From positions 17,083,934 to 17,147,933 of the forward strand of contig NC_045138.2 in assembly GCF_008831285.2 (NCBI RefSeq): DNA of 64,000 nucleotides. The letters are read 5' to 3'. The stretch is from Nymphaea colorata. Taxonomy: Eukaryota > Streptophyta > Magnoliopsida > Nymphaeales > Nymphaeaceae. The notes under the pieces are model-generated. The model saw only the letters and a list, made by a program, of their open reading frames with translations. It ran no database searches and was not told the origin of the DNA. Shown one piece after another: positions 12,601 through 24,323 of this stretch (position 1 is its first letter; the number at the start of each line of letters is the position of its first letter). A program made the translations under genes and the position numbers.

Positions 12601-13299
12601 TGCACGTACAGTTATTATGGTGGACTCTAACTGTGCATGATAACGACTGATATGAAGTGATGACCATCTTAGCTATTGGCGTTGTGATTCAGGTGGGGAA
12701 AGGACAAATTTCCAGATGACAAACCACTCATATTTTACAAAAAAGGTGACCAGATACTTCCACACCTTAATATAAGAGATGGGCTCGAGGAAGTTCTCAA
12801 AAATATGATTCCTTACATTCAAAGAGAAGTTCCTAAAAGGGTCCTCAAGTTTTGGCGCACACAGTCTCCAAGACATTTTTATGGTGGTGAATGGAACAAA
12901 AATGGTAGTTGTTTACTCAAGAATCCTCTTGGCGAGGACCAGGTATAATTTGATATATTTTTTTTTTCTTCGATTACCGTATGCGATTTTTGGCTTAACA
13001 ATTTGATGTATCACCAGATTGAAGCTTGGTTCAATCCAAAGAATAATGGGGTGAACAGAGAAGCAAGAGAAGTGAATTCTATTATCAGGCAGAGTTTGCT
13101 AGACTCAAATATCCGCTTGCTTGATCTGACTCATTTGAGTGAGTTCAGAGCAGATGCTCATCCCGCAATTTGGTTGGGAAGACAAGATGCAGTGTCCATA
13201 TGGGGTCAGGATTGCATGCACTGGTGCTTGCCTGGAGTTCCGGACACATGGGTTGATATTCTCGCAGCACTGATTAAGGACAGTTTTGAGAAGGGGTGA
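6620..13299 (+). CDS. TBL: Trichome birefringence-like protein, wall polysaccharide O-acetyltransferase
   Basis: Four exons: 6620-7236, 10441-10581, 12693-12942 and 13018-13299. All have GT-AG borders and the phases agree, giving 429 residues. This is a Golgi type II membrane enzyme: a signal anchor spans about residues 17-37, followed by a lumenal stem. The PMR5N-type region runs from SCDYQRGKWVYDPDRVPRYG (about 76-95). The GDS esterase motif is GDSLNEN (151-157). The C-terminal DXXH motif is DCMH at 401-404, within QDCMHWCLPGVPDTW. Ser of GDS with Asp and His of DXXH form the catalytic triad known for this family, which transfers acetyl groups to xylan and other wall polymers. Spacing and wording resemble the TBL12-14 group of Arabidopsis; the exact orthologue is not certain. 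Intron 1 is 3.2 kb and AT-rich. Intron 2 holds a striking repeat cluster near 11.9 kb. The start is the first ATG after an in-frame TGA. Confidence 0.95.
11869..12085. repeat. Perfect 25-bp inverted repeat plus three direct repeats in TBL intron 2
   Basis: The arm at 11869-11893 (starts TTTCAGAAACCATAG) is exactly complementary to 11939-11963, with a 45-base loop, so a stable hairpin could form. Three imperfect direct repeats follow, starting near 11965, 12012 and 12065. The first two carry GCACGGTT, GTGCAGAAACCATAGTC and AATCTTTCACAAAGA; the third is truncated. Part of the hairpin arm (AGAAACCATAGTCTT) recurs in the direct repeats, so all copies share one origin. No protein is encoded. Confidence 0.85.
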
Positions 13300-16200
13300 T
13301 ATATCTCTACCTTCTGTTGGTGGATTACTGTCATCCCTATGTAGTGGAGAAGCAAAGCGAGTCATCCAGTTTTCAACCCTCAAGCAACTTCCAGCTACCT
13401 AAGATGCTAATAATTTTGTTTTATTGTATTTCATTTTTTTGGATTTACCATCTTGTCAGGGTTGAAAGTTGCCTGTTAGTTTGAAAAGCTCAAAAGAAGA
13501 TGACTGTCATAGTTACTACTTCAGCCATTGGGGATGATTGAGGGTATGAATCTGTCAATACTTTCATCAAAGAGGCAGTTCACCTTAAGTTGAGGATGGA
13601 TTTGGCAAGAATCACGTGGCTATGGCAGGAAGCCAGTGTTTGTTGAAGTTGAGCTTCTGATAGCTTGCTCGCTCCAGCTTAGTCGTTGCTAGAAATTAAG
13701 AATTATTTTTAGTCATTATGTTGCGTGGTGTGTACCATTTTTGCATCTCATGGAGGTATTCCCACGTTGTGGTCGAAAGCTTTTGTTCCTTCAGTAAGGT
13801 TCGGTCTAAAAAGAAGAGAAAAAAATGTTCCTGGGTTGCATTCGGCACACAAGCATGTATACATTAATATGTATGCATGTTCCTCTGTTGTCCAGATCTA
13901 ATGTTGCAAAGAAACATAGTTTCCCTATTCGTTCTATCAGAAGCAGGGCCATGTCACCCCGCGACGGCCTTTGAGCTTACTAATCCACGATTCACTGTGC
14001 CTGATGCGTAACAGTAATCTGAACTGATCTACAAGAAATTGGAAGGCGCTAACAAGATGTCTCCTGTGTTGTAACATCTGAAAATAAATGGGTTCTTTCC
14101 TCCCGTTTACTTTTTTATAGAGCTCAATGGCCTTTTTCCAATGAAATGAATTAAGTACTCTTAGAAGAAGAAGATTAACTACAAAGATACATTGATAATT
14201 TCAATGAGATAAACCCATTTATACGAGTTCACAGCTGTGGGAAGATCCTGACTTTAGTTGAAATAGCGGAAAAATATGGCTTTTCTAAGTGTGAACGTTG
14301 GACGGGCTCGACAGTGCAGAAAGGCAGAAATGGATTTCGGAATTGCTCATGCGTCAGAAAGATAGTTGCACGTACTCACACAGATTCAAATATGTTTTCG
14401 AGACAGATGAAACAACAATTAGGCGAAGATTTAACGTTGTGCATTAAGCACTACAGAAAGGTAATTTTCACGTTTAAAAGTGTTTTCAAGAGACGAAGCA
14501 TCAATTACGTGACGCCTCATGTTGCAATGGTTCAAGTAAAAGCAAAATCACCTGCAAGTGTGAAAATAGTTTCGGAAAGCACCAGGGTTTCTCTTGTGAA
14601 CTTTGAAACTTGAGTGGTCTATGGTCATATTTCATAGGCTAGAAGTCATGTTGAGCCATGTTTTGTCACCTGAATGTTTGTAATCGGTTAATCTTGAAAC
14701 GCAGATCAACTTCTTAACCACCCCATGTGACCGAAGGCTCAAGTTCTTAGTTTCCTTTTCTCTGTTGGACGTTGAAGGAAACCCCAAAGTCGGTGCGGTT
14801 GAAACACTGAAACTGATAGTCTCGTCATTTTCTTGTGATCTTTTACGTGGGCATTTACGAAATTGGCTGACAGATGTATGGAAGACGCAGTTGTCGGTTG
14901 AATTGATTTTCTTTTCCGTAATTACGACTCTCTGTTGTAGATTGTCGTTGTTCTTCTTTATTATTTTCTTGATTTCTTCCTTACAATTGAACCTTTCTTG
15001 GTGTAGTAAGTTGGATTGAGAAGAATTGAATAGTAAAAAGACACGAGAAAAGAAGAAATGGATTGATGAATGAAGCGCATATTTGTTTTGTTCTTTATTA
15101 ACCTTCACCTGATCATAGTTGATCTTCAGGTAGGTGCCAAGAATCCTTTTTCTCGTACCCTTGAGAGAAACTTTCCAAGGAACAGGTCACTTAATGGGCT
15201 CGCGTAAGAGGTAAGTTTGTGGAGCCTCAAAAACTGACCGCAACACCATGAAAAATCTCAGAGTGCAAATTGGTATTACAGAACTTGATTTATGATAGCG
15301 TGAGTGCTCATCTATTGGTATAGCGGCAAACTTGATTAACATCAAGTTCACCTGTTGGTGGTGGTGGTGGTATCAGAGTGCAAATTGGTATAACGGCAAA
15401 CTTGACTTACGGTTTCTATTCAAAACCAAGACCATTTTTAGCCATTCTGTCGGCAGCTTGCCTTCCATCTACTCAGCCCCTCTCTGCACAACGAACATCC
15501 TCAAAACCTCCAAGAATCAGGACCAAAGCCCCATCAGCAGCCAGGCAACTGAGCTCCAGCGCCTTCTGCTGCAGCAGCAACCAGGACGCTAGGTTCGGGG
15601 CCAAGCTGAGGGCGCAGACTATGAAGCACAAGGTCTCCAGACTCTAGATAACGGAAGCCATGAAGAAGAGCAGGGCCCTTCTCTTTGACCCTGTGCGAGC
15701 ACTCGGGCTCGAGAAAGGAGGATATGAGTAAGAAATGGGTGGGACTCAGACACTCGGTGAATCAGAGAAGACAGACTGCCACAAGAGTTCCATTGCAGAA
15801 TGGGGCGCCTTTTTTCTGCCTCTCGTTGAAATCGGTAAGGGGAATGGTTAAGGAGCACGTCTGTGAAGGGATCATTATGTTGCTTAGTTCTGCAGACTGA
15901 AGGATTTTCTGGCTGTTCGCAGTACCTAGTTCCTTTTTTCCACCTTCAGTCATATTTGTGTACTTGATATTTCATCTCTTTTGGTCTTTGATTTGTTTCG
16001 TTGGGCATCTTCAAGTGGGTCATTTACCATTGGGTTTATGTGTTCATTGGTTCGGGTAAGGATAAGAATGCAAAAGGATAAGAATCCTGTCCTTTTTGGA
16101 GGGAGAGTGATCGAGTTTGGTGTTCAAATATTTGCTGTTGCATAACGACAGGCCCATGATATTATTTCTCGACGACGATTTGATTCTTTTCTTCTTTTCT

Positions 16201-16537
16201 TTTTCTATATGCTTCTGCCACTGCCACAATCAACAAACAGTTGATCCCTTCCGCAGTACTTTTTGAATTCCGACCAGAAAGAAGTGATCTGCATTACCCT
16301 TGGAATCGATTGGTCTTGCTCATGTTCGGTAATATTTGATTTTTCTGGTCCCTTATGCATGAAATTATTGCTTTCTGACAAGAAACAAAATCATAGTCTT
16401 TCTCTTGGAATTTGCTTGGTCCTGCTCATTTTAATTAGAATTTGATCCAACCATTCCCTTAGACTGAAGCTATTGGATTCTGACAGGAAAGGAAGTCGTA
16501 GTTACTTGCTGACAGTCTCATTGTATGTATGTTTGGC

Positions 16538-16540
<3 letters not shown>

Positions 16541-16570
<30 letters not shown>
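16541..16570. repeat. (AT)15 microsatellite
   Basis: An uninterrupted AT dinucleotide run of 30 bases in intergenic DNA. Confidence 0.95.
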
Positions 16571-16572
<2 letters not shown>

Positions 16573-17789
16573 ATATTAAAAGTAGTATAAATAGTTGTTT
16601 TGCCGTAAACTGTCATTAATCTCTTACGTCAACACTTTTTAAGCAACAGATTTTTGACTTCTATCTATCAGATGCCAACATATTTTAATTGCCTTATTTA
16701 TCCTTTTACGTATAACGTTTGTGAATGTCGATTCTTTACCATCAAACTATTCGTGCTGCAAAGAGACATTGATTATCTTATGGCTCAAAAACACAACTAA
16801 ATTTGAAAAATAGCTGATACAATATGTATCTTACTAAATCAATCCTAATATCACATCTATAAGATTAGATTGAATTAAAAAAAAAAATCACATGAAAGTA
16901 TGCACCTTAAGGTTGTCTGTTTTCGTGCTTGAGCTGTGACATGAGAGAGAAAGAGAGAGAATTACAACCAAAGGCTGAAGGATGGTGAGGAGAGAATAAA
17001 GGGGAGGTAGTGTGAATCAATCGTGAGATTCACTGGGAGCGGCTTTGTCTCCACACTGCTGTTGCAGTTGATCCCCACAAGCTGCTACAGTTGGTTTTGA
17101 GCATTGATTCATATTCAGAAGATGCTTTTCAATGATTGAAAACATCTCCTATGCAACTTGGCGTTTCAGCATCAGTGGCTTTTATTTTCCCCTTTTTCTT
17201 TTTGTTCAGCCAGCTGCTTTAGGTGGGGTGGCAAGGAATTAAAAAAAAAAAAAAGCTCATCTTCCAACGGCTAACATATTCACACCTGAAAAAGCCTCTG
17301 CAAAGATCTGAAACGGGAATCTTCAAAGGAAAAAAGAAGAAAAGGAGAGGAAGAAGAGTGTTGTTGAGAGCAATAATTTCTCGAAAACATGTCTGAGTTT
17401 TAAAATAAGGTCTAAGTTGACTAGCCTTGAGGGGTTTAGCTAGGAGGCTGGGCCATGATTTTAGTGATATGGACGCTTACCTCTTGTGTTAATCACCAAC
17501 ACATGTCAAGACCTTGGGAGCGAGGGAATGGCCATGAAGATTTTATATCCTGGGCGTGCAACCAAATCTCTCGACTAGGAGAAATATCCTGCAAGTTGAA
17601 CAAAAATGAATGTCTAATTGATTGAGCAAAGAGGGAAAAAAAATTTGGCCAGTTCTCTTGTTATATCATTAAAATTCGGGCCTCTTTTCATGTAACTATT
17701 ATCGATCAATATAAATACTAAGGTCCATTCCATTTCGACAAAAGACCTACACTCGAGCTCCTTAGCTTTGCGTCCGCTATCCTGATCAT

Positions 17790-18030
17790 GATTTTCTTAC
17801 CCCCAGAGGTAATAAAGGAAACGAAGGGGCCTTCCCCTTGAGCTCGGTTGTGGGTGAGGAGGGATTCGAACCCTCAACACCATGGTTCGTAGCCACATGA
17901 GCTACAGGCCCCACGTCGTCTCCACTGAATCTGTTCCTGGGAGTACCCTCCAAAAGAAACCTTTTCTCTCCTCAGTCATTTTATTTCAGATTAAGAAGAT
18001 GTGGAAGCGCGTCTCTATGTAACAAGGAAA
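17790..18030. other. Nuclear insertion of plastid DNA around trnR-ACG
   Basis: The trnR-ACG relic is flanked on the left by TAATAAAGGAAACGAAGG and CCTTGAGCTCGGTTG, and on the right by CCACTGAATCTGTTCCTGGG and AGATTAAGAAGATGTGGAAG. From memory of plastid inverted-repeat sequence these match the neighbourhood of trnR-ACG near rrn5, with scattered substitutions. The extent of the insertion is estimated, not measured. Its divergence (several C-to-T changes) indicates an old transfer. Confidence 0.6.
17851..17911 (-). pseudogene. trnR-ACG: Plastid-type tRNA-Arg(ACG) pseudogene
   Basis: Read on the minus strand, the sequence begins GGGCCTGTAGCTCA, has an anticodon arm GTGGCTACGAACCATGG with ACG in the loop, and a T arm GAGGGTTCGAATCCCTC before CTCACCCA. 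This is the plastid trnR-ACG pattern, but it is 61 bases long where about 74 are expected. The missing 13 bases are the D loop and the 3' half of the D arm. The tRNA could not fold normally, so it is a non-functional copy in nuclear DNA. Confidence 0.85.
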
Positions 18031-18107
18031 AATCAAATAACACGAAAACACCTTTATAGAGGGATAAAATGAAAATACTAACAAAAATCACTTTGTATAA
18101 AGATTAA

Positions 18108-18312
18108 GGGGGGCGTTTGAATGCCACTCCAAAACTACTCTTTGAAAGTGTTTGGATGACAAGAAAATGCTGTTGGGTTTTCACAAAACAGTGGTTTCAC
18201 AAAACAGTGTTTTCACCTGAGGATGAAAAAACCCATACCCCCCAGGTTTTTATCAAAAAATCTAGTTTTACATAATGAAAACCTGGTTTTTACTTGAGCA
18301 TCCAAACTTGCA
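18108..18312. mobile_element. Possible MITE
   Basis: The left end contains GCGTTTGAATGCCACTCC. The reverse complement of the right end contains AGTTTGGATGCTCAAG. The interior has two AAAACAGTG direct repeats and palindromic AAACCTGG words. Imperfect terminal repeats without a clear target duplication make this a weak call. Confidence 0.35.
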
Positions 18313-18600
18313 AACTAGGTTTTAAAGTGCCTTCTTCTTCAATCTCCAAATTATGAAGTTATCAGAGATCAGGTTCAAGTTAGATGTCTCGCACCTTGAG
18401 AGCGTTTTCTGACGTAAATAAATAATTGATAAATTAACATAGAGTTCACGGAACCATGAAATAAGTATTACATATTATATGCTAACTAAGCATTTTATGA
18501 TCAATGACATACGCAATTAATTCTTTTATTCTTTGATTAATGGGGAGAAGGGCACCAGTACTCAACCGTCGTCTACATTATCCCCAATGAAGAACTCTAG

Positions 18601-18760
18601 GGGCCCATTTGGAAAAGGTAACGAATTGTTATTGTTTCCTGATCCTAAAAATTAGTGCAGTTTTACAGAATATTGTATTAGCTTGTTTCAAGAATCTGCC
18701 CGAATCTTTTAAACAAGTTTAGCAGATAGTAACAATTTGTTACCATTGTCAAACAGCTCC
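18601..18760. mobile_element. 160-bp MITE with GGRGC...TTTG ends
   Basis: The left end GGGCCCATTTGGAAAAGGTA continues with ACGAATTGTTATT. The reverse complement of the right end reads GGAGCTGTTTGACAATGGTA and continues with ACAAATTGTTACT. The repeats are about 35 bases long and imperfect. TA-containing flanks (TAG on the left, TAA on the right) fit a three-base TWA target typical of Tourist/Harbinger elements, though they are not identical. Confidence 0.6.
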
Positions 18761-20711
18761 TAAGAACAAATGGCACAACTTGGGTGGGCAGATTCGCTGT
18801 AGGCCCTCGTCTTTTGCAGGATTTTGGTATTAGACCAATAATATGAGGGAATTCCAGAGAAGTTTATCTCTTTAATTAAATCGTTAGAGCGAAGTATAAT
18901 TAGTTTAAGAACAATCCCATGGATTTAATAATGATCTTGTTATGCTGTGGGGGCACGTGATGATTTTGCTTGTCAAATTGCCCACATGAACCGAGCTAAT
19001 TATTTTACCTTTCTAAAAAAAATGGAGAAAATAAAATTGGTTCATATTCGTTGCCACCACCATCGTCCCTAGTGGAGCCGACAGTCGCAGGTTCCAGGCG
19101 CTCAGGCCCATTTGCCTGATTGGCCCACCATTATCTCTTAAACAAAGATCATGCTCTTTCTTTATGTGCAAGAGGGAAATATGTTTGTTTAATTTAGTCT
19201 GATCTACTGTTTAAGCATCGGATGTTGACATTCAAATTCACACCATAGAGAGTTAGAGATCTTGTTGTTTAGTTTTAATATGATATCCTAGTTTTTTTCT
19301 TTCGTTGGCATACTAATAAATAGCATTGCTGACGTTGAATTCACACACCACAGTGAGGATTTATTTCTTTACTTCAAATCTAAAACTAATCTCTGATGTT
19401 GAGTTGAAATTACACAGCAGGAGAGAGAGAGAGAGGATTGTTTACTTTTGGTATCTAGCGGACTCTTCTGGCACTTGCTTTTGCGAGTGCTTGCTGTCAT
19501 GGCAGACTAATCATCACAAAGCTATGTGATTGCAAGATGAAGATGATGATGATCCTGAAAATAGAGAAACTACCTCCTCCTCCTCCCATTCTCTCTCTCT
19601 CTCTCTCTCTCACTCTCTGTTGCCTTGTGGAGGCTGAATTGCAATTGCACTTGCACTTGTCCCAATGCTTTCTTGCCAACGTTGATGCCATTGCACCTTT
19701 GTCAACTGAGCAAGAAAATTTCTAAAAAACAACCAAAGCTTTTGAAAAAGTAAGCCCATGAACTGCACCTAATTGTGATCACTAGATAAGTTTATATATA
19801 TATATATATAATATAACTGCATGACAGATCTTCTTGTCCATTTCGGCCAGTCCTATTTTGATCACCCGCCAACATCTTGAGATGGAAGGGTACTTGACTC
19901 AAATATAAGCCGTTAATCCATTCAAATCAAATTACTAATTTTCAAGAAGATGGCCTTAAACACCTAATGAGTATTATATAATGTTTAACATGTCATATTT
20001 CTTTTGATACAAAAATCTTTTACATTTTCAACAGAAAAAAGTTAAACAAATGAAAATAATTATACAAGAAAATTCTCGAAGCTTGCTAATTTTATCCTGT
20101 TGGATAAACTCTAAACCATGGGCCAACGACGGCCCCTCATCTCATTTTGGAAGAGGACCATCCAACAATAATTTAATGACGATGCAGGTTGAACAATCTC
20201 TTGAGACCTGACCGCCGCACAGGAGATGAGGTCACTGCTGTGACATGATGCTTGGTATGAACCATAAATATAAAACAATCAAAATCGCTGAGAAGACCAA
20301 TCTCTGCTAGAATACTGAGTCAGAGTTCAATTCATTCCTTATCTTCAGTTAGATAATCTCAGGTTTTAAAATCTTTCATCTGGTGCGGCGTCGCTTTCAA
20401 AACATGCTAGCTTGACGCTCAGGTTTGAAACTGCAACCAAGGAAGACTTTTTAATTCCTCTTGAACTTGAGGAAGTAATTTGCCGATCTCAGGCAGAATC
20501 AATGCATGGACTTCATCATGGCGATTTGTTTTTAGCAGAGTGGTGGATTTAGTTTAGGCTATTTTGGCAGGAAAAGGGAAAAACAACTGTTGTTTCAGTG
20601 CAATTATGTAGTTAATCATATAATACTCAGGCAACTTCAGAGGTTCATGAAAAGCCAATTTAAGCATCAAAACGAATTAACTCTCTCTATTCTGTTTTGA
20701 AAAATCTTCAG

Positions 20712-21107
20712 TCAAATCTCGGGATTCAACGTGGCAAAAATACTACGGAGTTCAGGAACCGAGAGAATTGCAGCCACAAGCTCCACTCGACCAAGATATG
20801 TAAAGATTAGACCAAAGGTTTCCCCGACATGCTCTGTTGCTGACAGGATTAACACCTTTTGCAGATTTTCGTTACAGTTCCCGCTAAAGATAAAGGAATT
20901 CATCCATTTCTGTTCCTGTGATTAAAAGAACATTCAAGAAAAATAGCAGTTGCAGCTTCCTTCTGCTCTTCCATATATACAGTTCACCGACCGCCCACAA
21001 TTTCTGCCCCCCGATTAACGCCTTACCAGTCTCTTCATGGGCACTTTGTGGATGAAGATGGAGGGACGCATCTGATGGATGGACTTCAAGTCAGGTTTTT
21101 GTCTCTT
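20712..21107 (-). CDS. Candidate two-exon coding segment, unassigned
   Basis: On the minus strand, 21027-21107 reads as 27 codons (KRQKPDLKSIHQMRPSIFIH and on) after a CTTAACAG acceptor, and ends at a GTAAGG donor. A 111-bp intron ends TTTTAATCACAG. Then 20712-20915 is open for 67 codons to TGA (EQKWMNSFIFSGNCNENLQK at its start, SIFATLNPEI at its end). Both pieces are in phase 0. Two further protein-like stretches on the same strand lie at about 20419-20530 (contains PEIGKLLPQVQEELKSLPW) and about 21958-22031 (ends STKLSIYDQVVIPQ before a GTCAGT donor). I recognise no domain. It may be a real small gene downstream of the WRKY gene, a relic, or chance open frames. Confidence 0.25.
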
Positions 21108-22149
21108 CTGTTAAGAGGTTGGCTCCTTGATTTTCGCGTCTCCTTTTTTGACTTGAACCAACTTTTTTTTTTTCCCCACAAAAGAAAACTAAAGAAGAAA
21201 ACGGAAAGCAGGAAATGGCATCCGAGAAGAATACCATGCGTCTTTACAAAGTAAATTGATCAAGGCCACGCTGCTTTTTTATGACCTCAAAGGGAATAAA
21301 TAACAGAGAAAGCAAGCATCATGACATGGAAAAAAAAATTGAGTGTTGACGGTGAGGAACCTGCAAGTACTAACTCTCTATAATCAATCCACTAGATTTG
21401 TATACAGAACAGGTCCTTGTCTATGTGAATGATGCAACAAAATGACCAACATTAGATTCTTATTTCAAGGTTTTCTGTCCCACTTGCTACTGGAGTCATT
21501 AACTCGAAAGAAACTTACACTACCCTACAATATTAACAGAAATGGGTCAACTATATTTATTACCAAGGACAAGAACATCTAAGGGCGAAGAGAATTAGAC
21601 ACTGAATAGATCAGGCCTAGTCTTGATGAATATCCTTCTGCAGGAAAGTGCATGCGTTGTGAAAAACATTATTTTGAGGAAGAAAAGGCAAAGAATTTAA
21701 TCTTAAAAAATAAAAACAAAGTCCTCTCCAGCTAAATCTGGCAGAGGGACCAAATACAAACGGGTAAACAAAATTTCTACAGGATACTCAAAGACAAACT
21801 ACCAAACGCCAGGAGCTCCGATACAAGCAGGTATCAGAGAGAGAACTAGGTTAACCATTTTGGTTAAGCACACAATTATAATAAAAAGGACGAACCAAGA
21901 ATTTAAAATAGATACTGTCAGGAGAAAACGTTTGACATAGGGAAGAAATTGTTGTTTACTGACCTGCGGAATCACCACCTGATCATAGATACTAAGTTTA
22001 GTGCTAGCTGAGTAGCTTTCAGTCCTAGTTTCAGTTTCATTCTTATGAAAGTTGTATTATTTTGCTATGAAGCGGTGAAAAGCGTTATATCAAAGAGAGA
22101 AAACAAACAGCTCAATGCATTCGATTCAGGAAAGTGTACATTTTTAACT

Positions 22150-22293
22150 CAACAGATGCTGCCACAATGGAAGAACTTACATGTCCTATTGCAGCTTCCC
22201 ACCAATCTACCCACTAACGCAACAGATACTGCCACCACGGGAGAACTCTTGCATGTTTCCACTCCTATTGTAGCTTCCCACCAACCTATCCCA
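22150..22293 (-). repeat. Tandem duplication of about 70 bp downstream of the WRKY stop codon
   Basis: Two consecutive copies begin CAACAGATGCTGCC (22150) and CAACAGATACTGCC (22220). Each contains CCTATTGNAGCTTCCCACCA, with a few substitutions and small indels. The duplication lies 170-313 bases beyond the WRKY stop codon in the direction of transcription, so it probably falls within or just after the 3' UTR. Confidence 0.75.
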
Positions 22294-22462
22294 CCTATGA
22301 AAAGGTTATGAAGCTCCAAAAGTTCTTCAGAAATTTACTTGCCACATCTTCATATGATCAGCTTGAACAATGCATATTATTTACAACAAAAAGGTCAAGC
22401 ATCACCAGTCATGCGCATGAAGGCACTGTCTATGAACCAATCCAACTGGCACCCGCTAAGGA

Positions 22463-24323
22463 CTACGCATGGGTAGGTTGGGGCAGTAGTCTGGAATGAT
22501 TGTGTTCCCCTTCATAGGTAACAATAAGCATGGATGGATCTTCCAAGCACCTTTCTACATGCTTTCTTGCAGGGCATCCTCTCATGCTGCTACATTTATA
22601 ATAGCCCCTGCACAAACAAAACAAGCCATATATCTCATTTACAGAGTAAATTCTATGTTTCAGGCCACGTTACCAAAGATGAGGGTCAAGTAAATAAGAC
22701 AAATTTGTACAACTTGGGGCTCTGTATTGTTTGCATAACCTAATTGCGTTAGCATGAATCTCAAATGACAAAAAGCTAAGCCATATGGACCTCAAACGTG
22801 AGCAAGTTCAACTCTCACAATAAGCATTGCCGGATGTTTCAGTCAACAGGATGAAAGGAAAGCAAATTCAATTAGCGATCTTGCAGACTCTGAACCATGA
22901 CAGAGTTCATCTCATTGAATTGCGGGTGTGTGCCAATTATACAAAACACAAACAAGGATAGCTATCTAACAGATGTTCTGAAGCGAAGGCTCCAAATAGA
23001 AGCAAAAAAGCAGCTGAAGATAATTTAATTTTCCAGAAATTAACCATGCAAGAATCGGAAACCAAGCCATCTCAACATGCAGTGATACTTCAATTGTTCC
23101 TTTTTACCCAGGTCCAAAGAACAACGACATCAATAAGTGCGCCTAGAAGAACAAATCAAGGTTCAGCTATCCATTTGAGATCATGGCAAATCAGCAATCA
23201 ATCATGGGCTAAAATTCCAGATGGACAAAAGATTGGTCAAGATCCGTGACAGCTATGTACTTCCTCTCCCTATGTACTTCTATTTTCTCCCGTCACCAGC
23301 AATCCAGCTAAGGCACAGAAGATGGATCCAAAGACTAACCGCCAAGACCATCTATAGATTCAATACCCTTGCCAAATTGCTGACCTAGAAAAAGGCAATC
23401 TCGAAAAAGCAACAAACAAGGGAGAAATGGGTACCTTGGATGAGGTGATCCCTTGATTGGTTTCTGCCCATACTTCCTCCAGGAGTACTCATCAGGTGGA
23501 ATATCAGCAAGCTTGTTACTTATAGCAGGCACCTTAATGGATCTCTTAATCCTCAACTTCCTGCAAGCAACCAAAGGAATGAATGTTCCAATCCCTTAAC
23601 TATCTGTATCAACATCCCACAAAACCAGACACACACACAAAAAAAGTCCAATAGAAATAACAACAGAAAGATAAATTCCAAAAAAATTTCAGACCTTCTT
23701 TTTGAACAGTGACATCTTCCAGTTGTTCCACATTTCCCACCATTACCATCCTCTCCTTTTCCTGAGCACTTCCTCTTCTGGTGGTGGCTGATCCTGTCCT
23801 GAGAAGAGGAGGGGCCGATTAGGCGAAACGCCTTTCCGTCCATATTGGCCACACTCCCATCCATACTGAGAGACGACATGAATGACCTGGTTGAGGACAT
23901 GGTCGGCGTGCAGCTAGAGTTATCAAACTTCAAGTTTATGCTGCTGTTGCTCCTCCTGTACAAGAGATCAGCCTGAAGCTTCATCTGCTGAAGGAAATGG
24001 AAGTGGGCACTCGGTGACTGTGGATGAGGAGGGCAGTGAGGAAGCTCAGGGTAGGCCTTGGGTGCTGTCGGGTCCAAGCCCAGCTTGGGATTCTCCATGC
24101 ATATCTTCTGCCTTGGTGAGGATTGGGTGCTGCCATTTCTGAACCTTGCATGGCCCGCCTTGTGGTTGAGAAGAGACACCACCCTCCTGAACTTCATGAG
24201 GGCCTCCCCGGTTAGGGCCACCACTGTGTTCCTCTCCGAACCCTCTTGAGGTTGAGACAGCGTGCTTATCAGCCTGTGGCAGCAGTCAACTGCTGCCTTG
24301 TTTGCTTCCTCCACCTCCTCCAT
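22463..24323 (-). CDS. WRKY: WRKY transcription factor, group IId
   Basis: Three exons: 23695-24323, 23435-23560 and 22463-22607, encoding 299 residues. The last intron splits the Arg codon after [15 protein letters not shown], the position conserved in group II WRKY genes. The N-terminus [20 protein letters not shown] matches the WRKY21/39/74 clade. The C-motif with the calmodulin-binding site lies at about 33-61 ([20 protein letters not shown]). [12 protein letters not shown] lies at 147-158. The plant zinc-cluster region with basic CSKRRKLRIKR precedes the WRKY domain. WRKYGQK is at 237-243 and the zinc ligands are C257, C263, H287 and H289 (C-X5-C-X23-H-X-H). It should be a nuclear factor binding TTGAC W-boxes and responding to calcium through calmodulin. 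An ATG-like position 15 codons further upstream is not the start, because the conserved MEEVEEAN is. The third exon lies 0.8 kb from the second and has no long ATG frame of its own. Confidence 0.96.

Larger units (their letters stand above)
13300..20418. other. Intergenic region between TBL and the candidate minus-strand exons
   Basis: The 3' flank of the TBL gene is followed by non-coding DNA. At 15250-15420 the phrase GAGTGCAAATTGGTAT occurs twice near a GGT run. The plus frame 15378-15647 (89 codons, starting with ATG) begins with a Ser/Arg/Ala-rich segment that superficially resembles a plastid transit peptide, but no mature domain follows it. A (AT)15 run, a plastid DNA insertion (about 17.8-18.0 kb) and two small inverted-repeat elements (18.1 and 18.6 kb) are listed separately. 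Short GA and TA runs occur near 19.4-19.8 kb. No recognisable gene is present. Confidence 0.5.

Noticed and set aside
14632..15108. Minus-strand frame of 158 codons
   Set aside because: Composition is rich in Lys/Asn/Phe from AT-rich DNA, with no motif or splice context; probably fortuitous.
17851..17911. Functional nuclear tRNA gene
   Set aside because: The D loop and half of the D arm are missing and the sequence is of plastid type, so it is a transferred relic.
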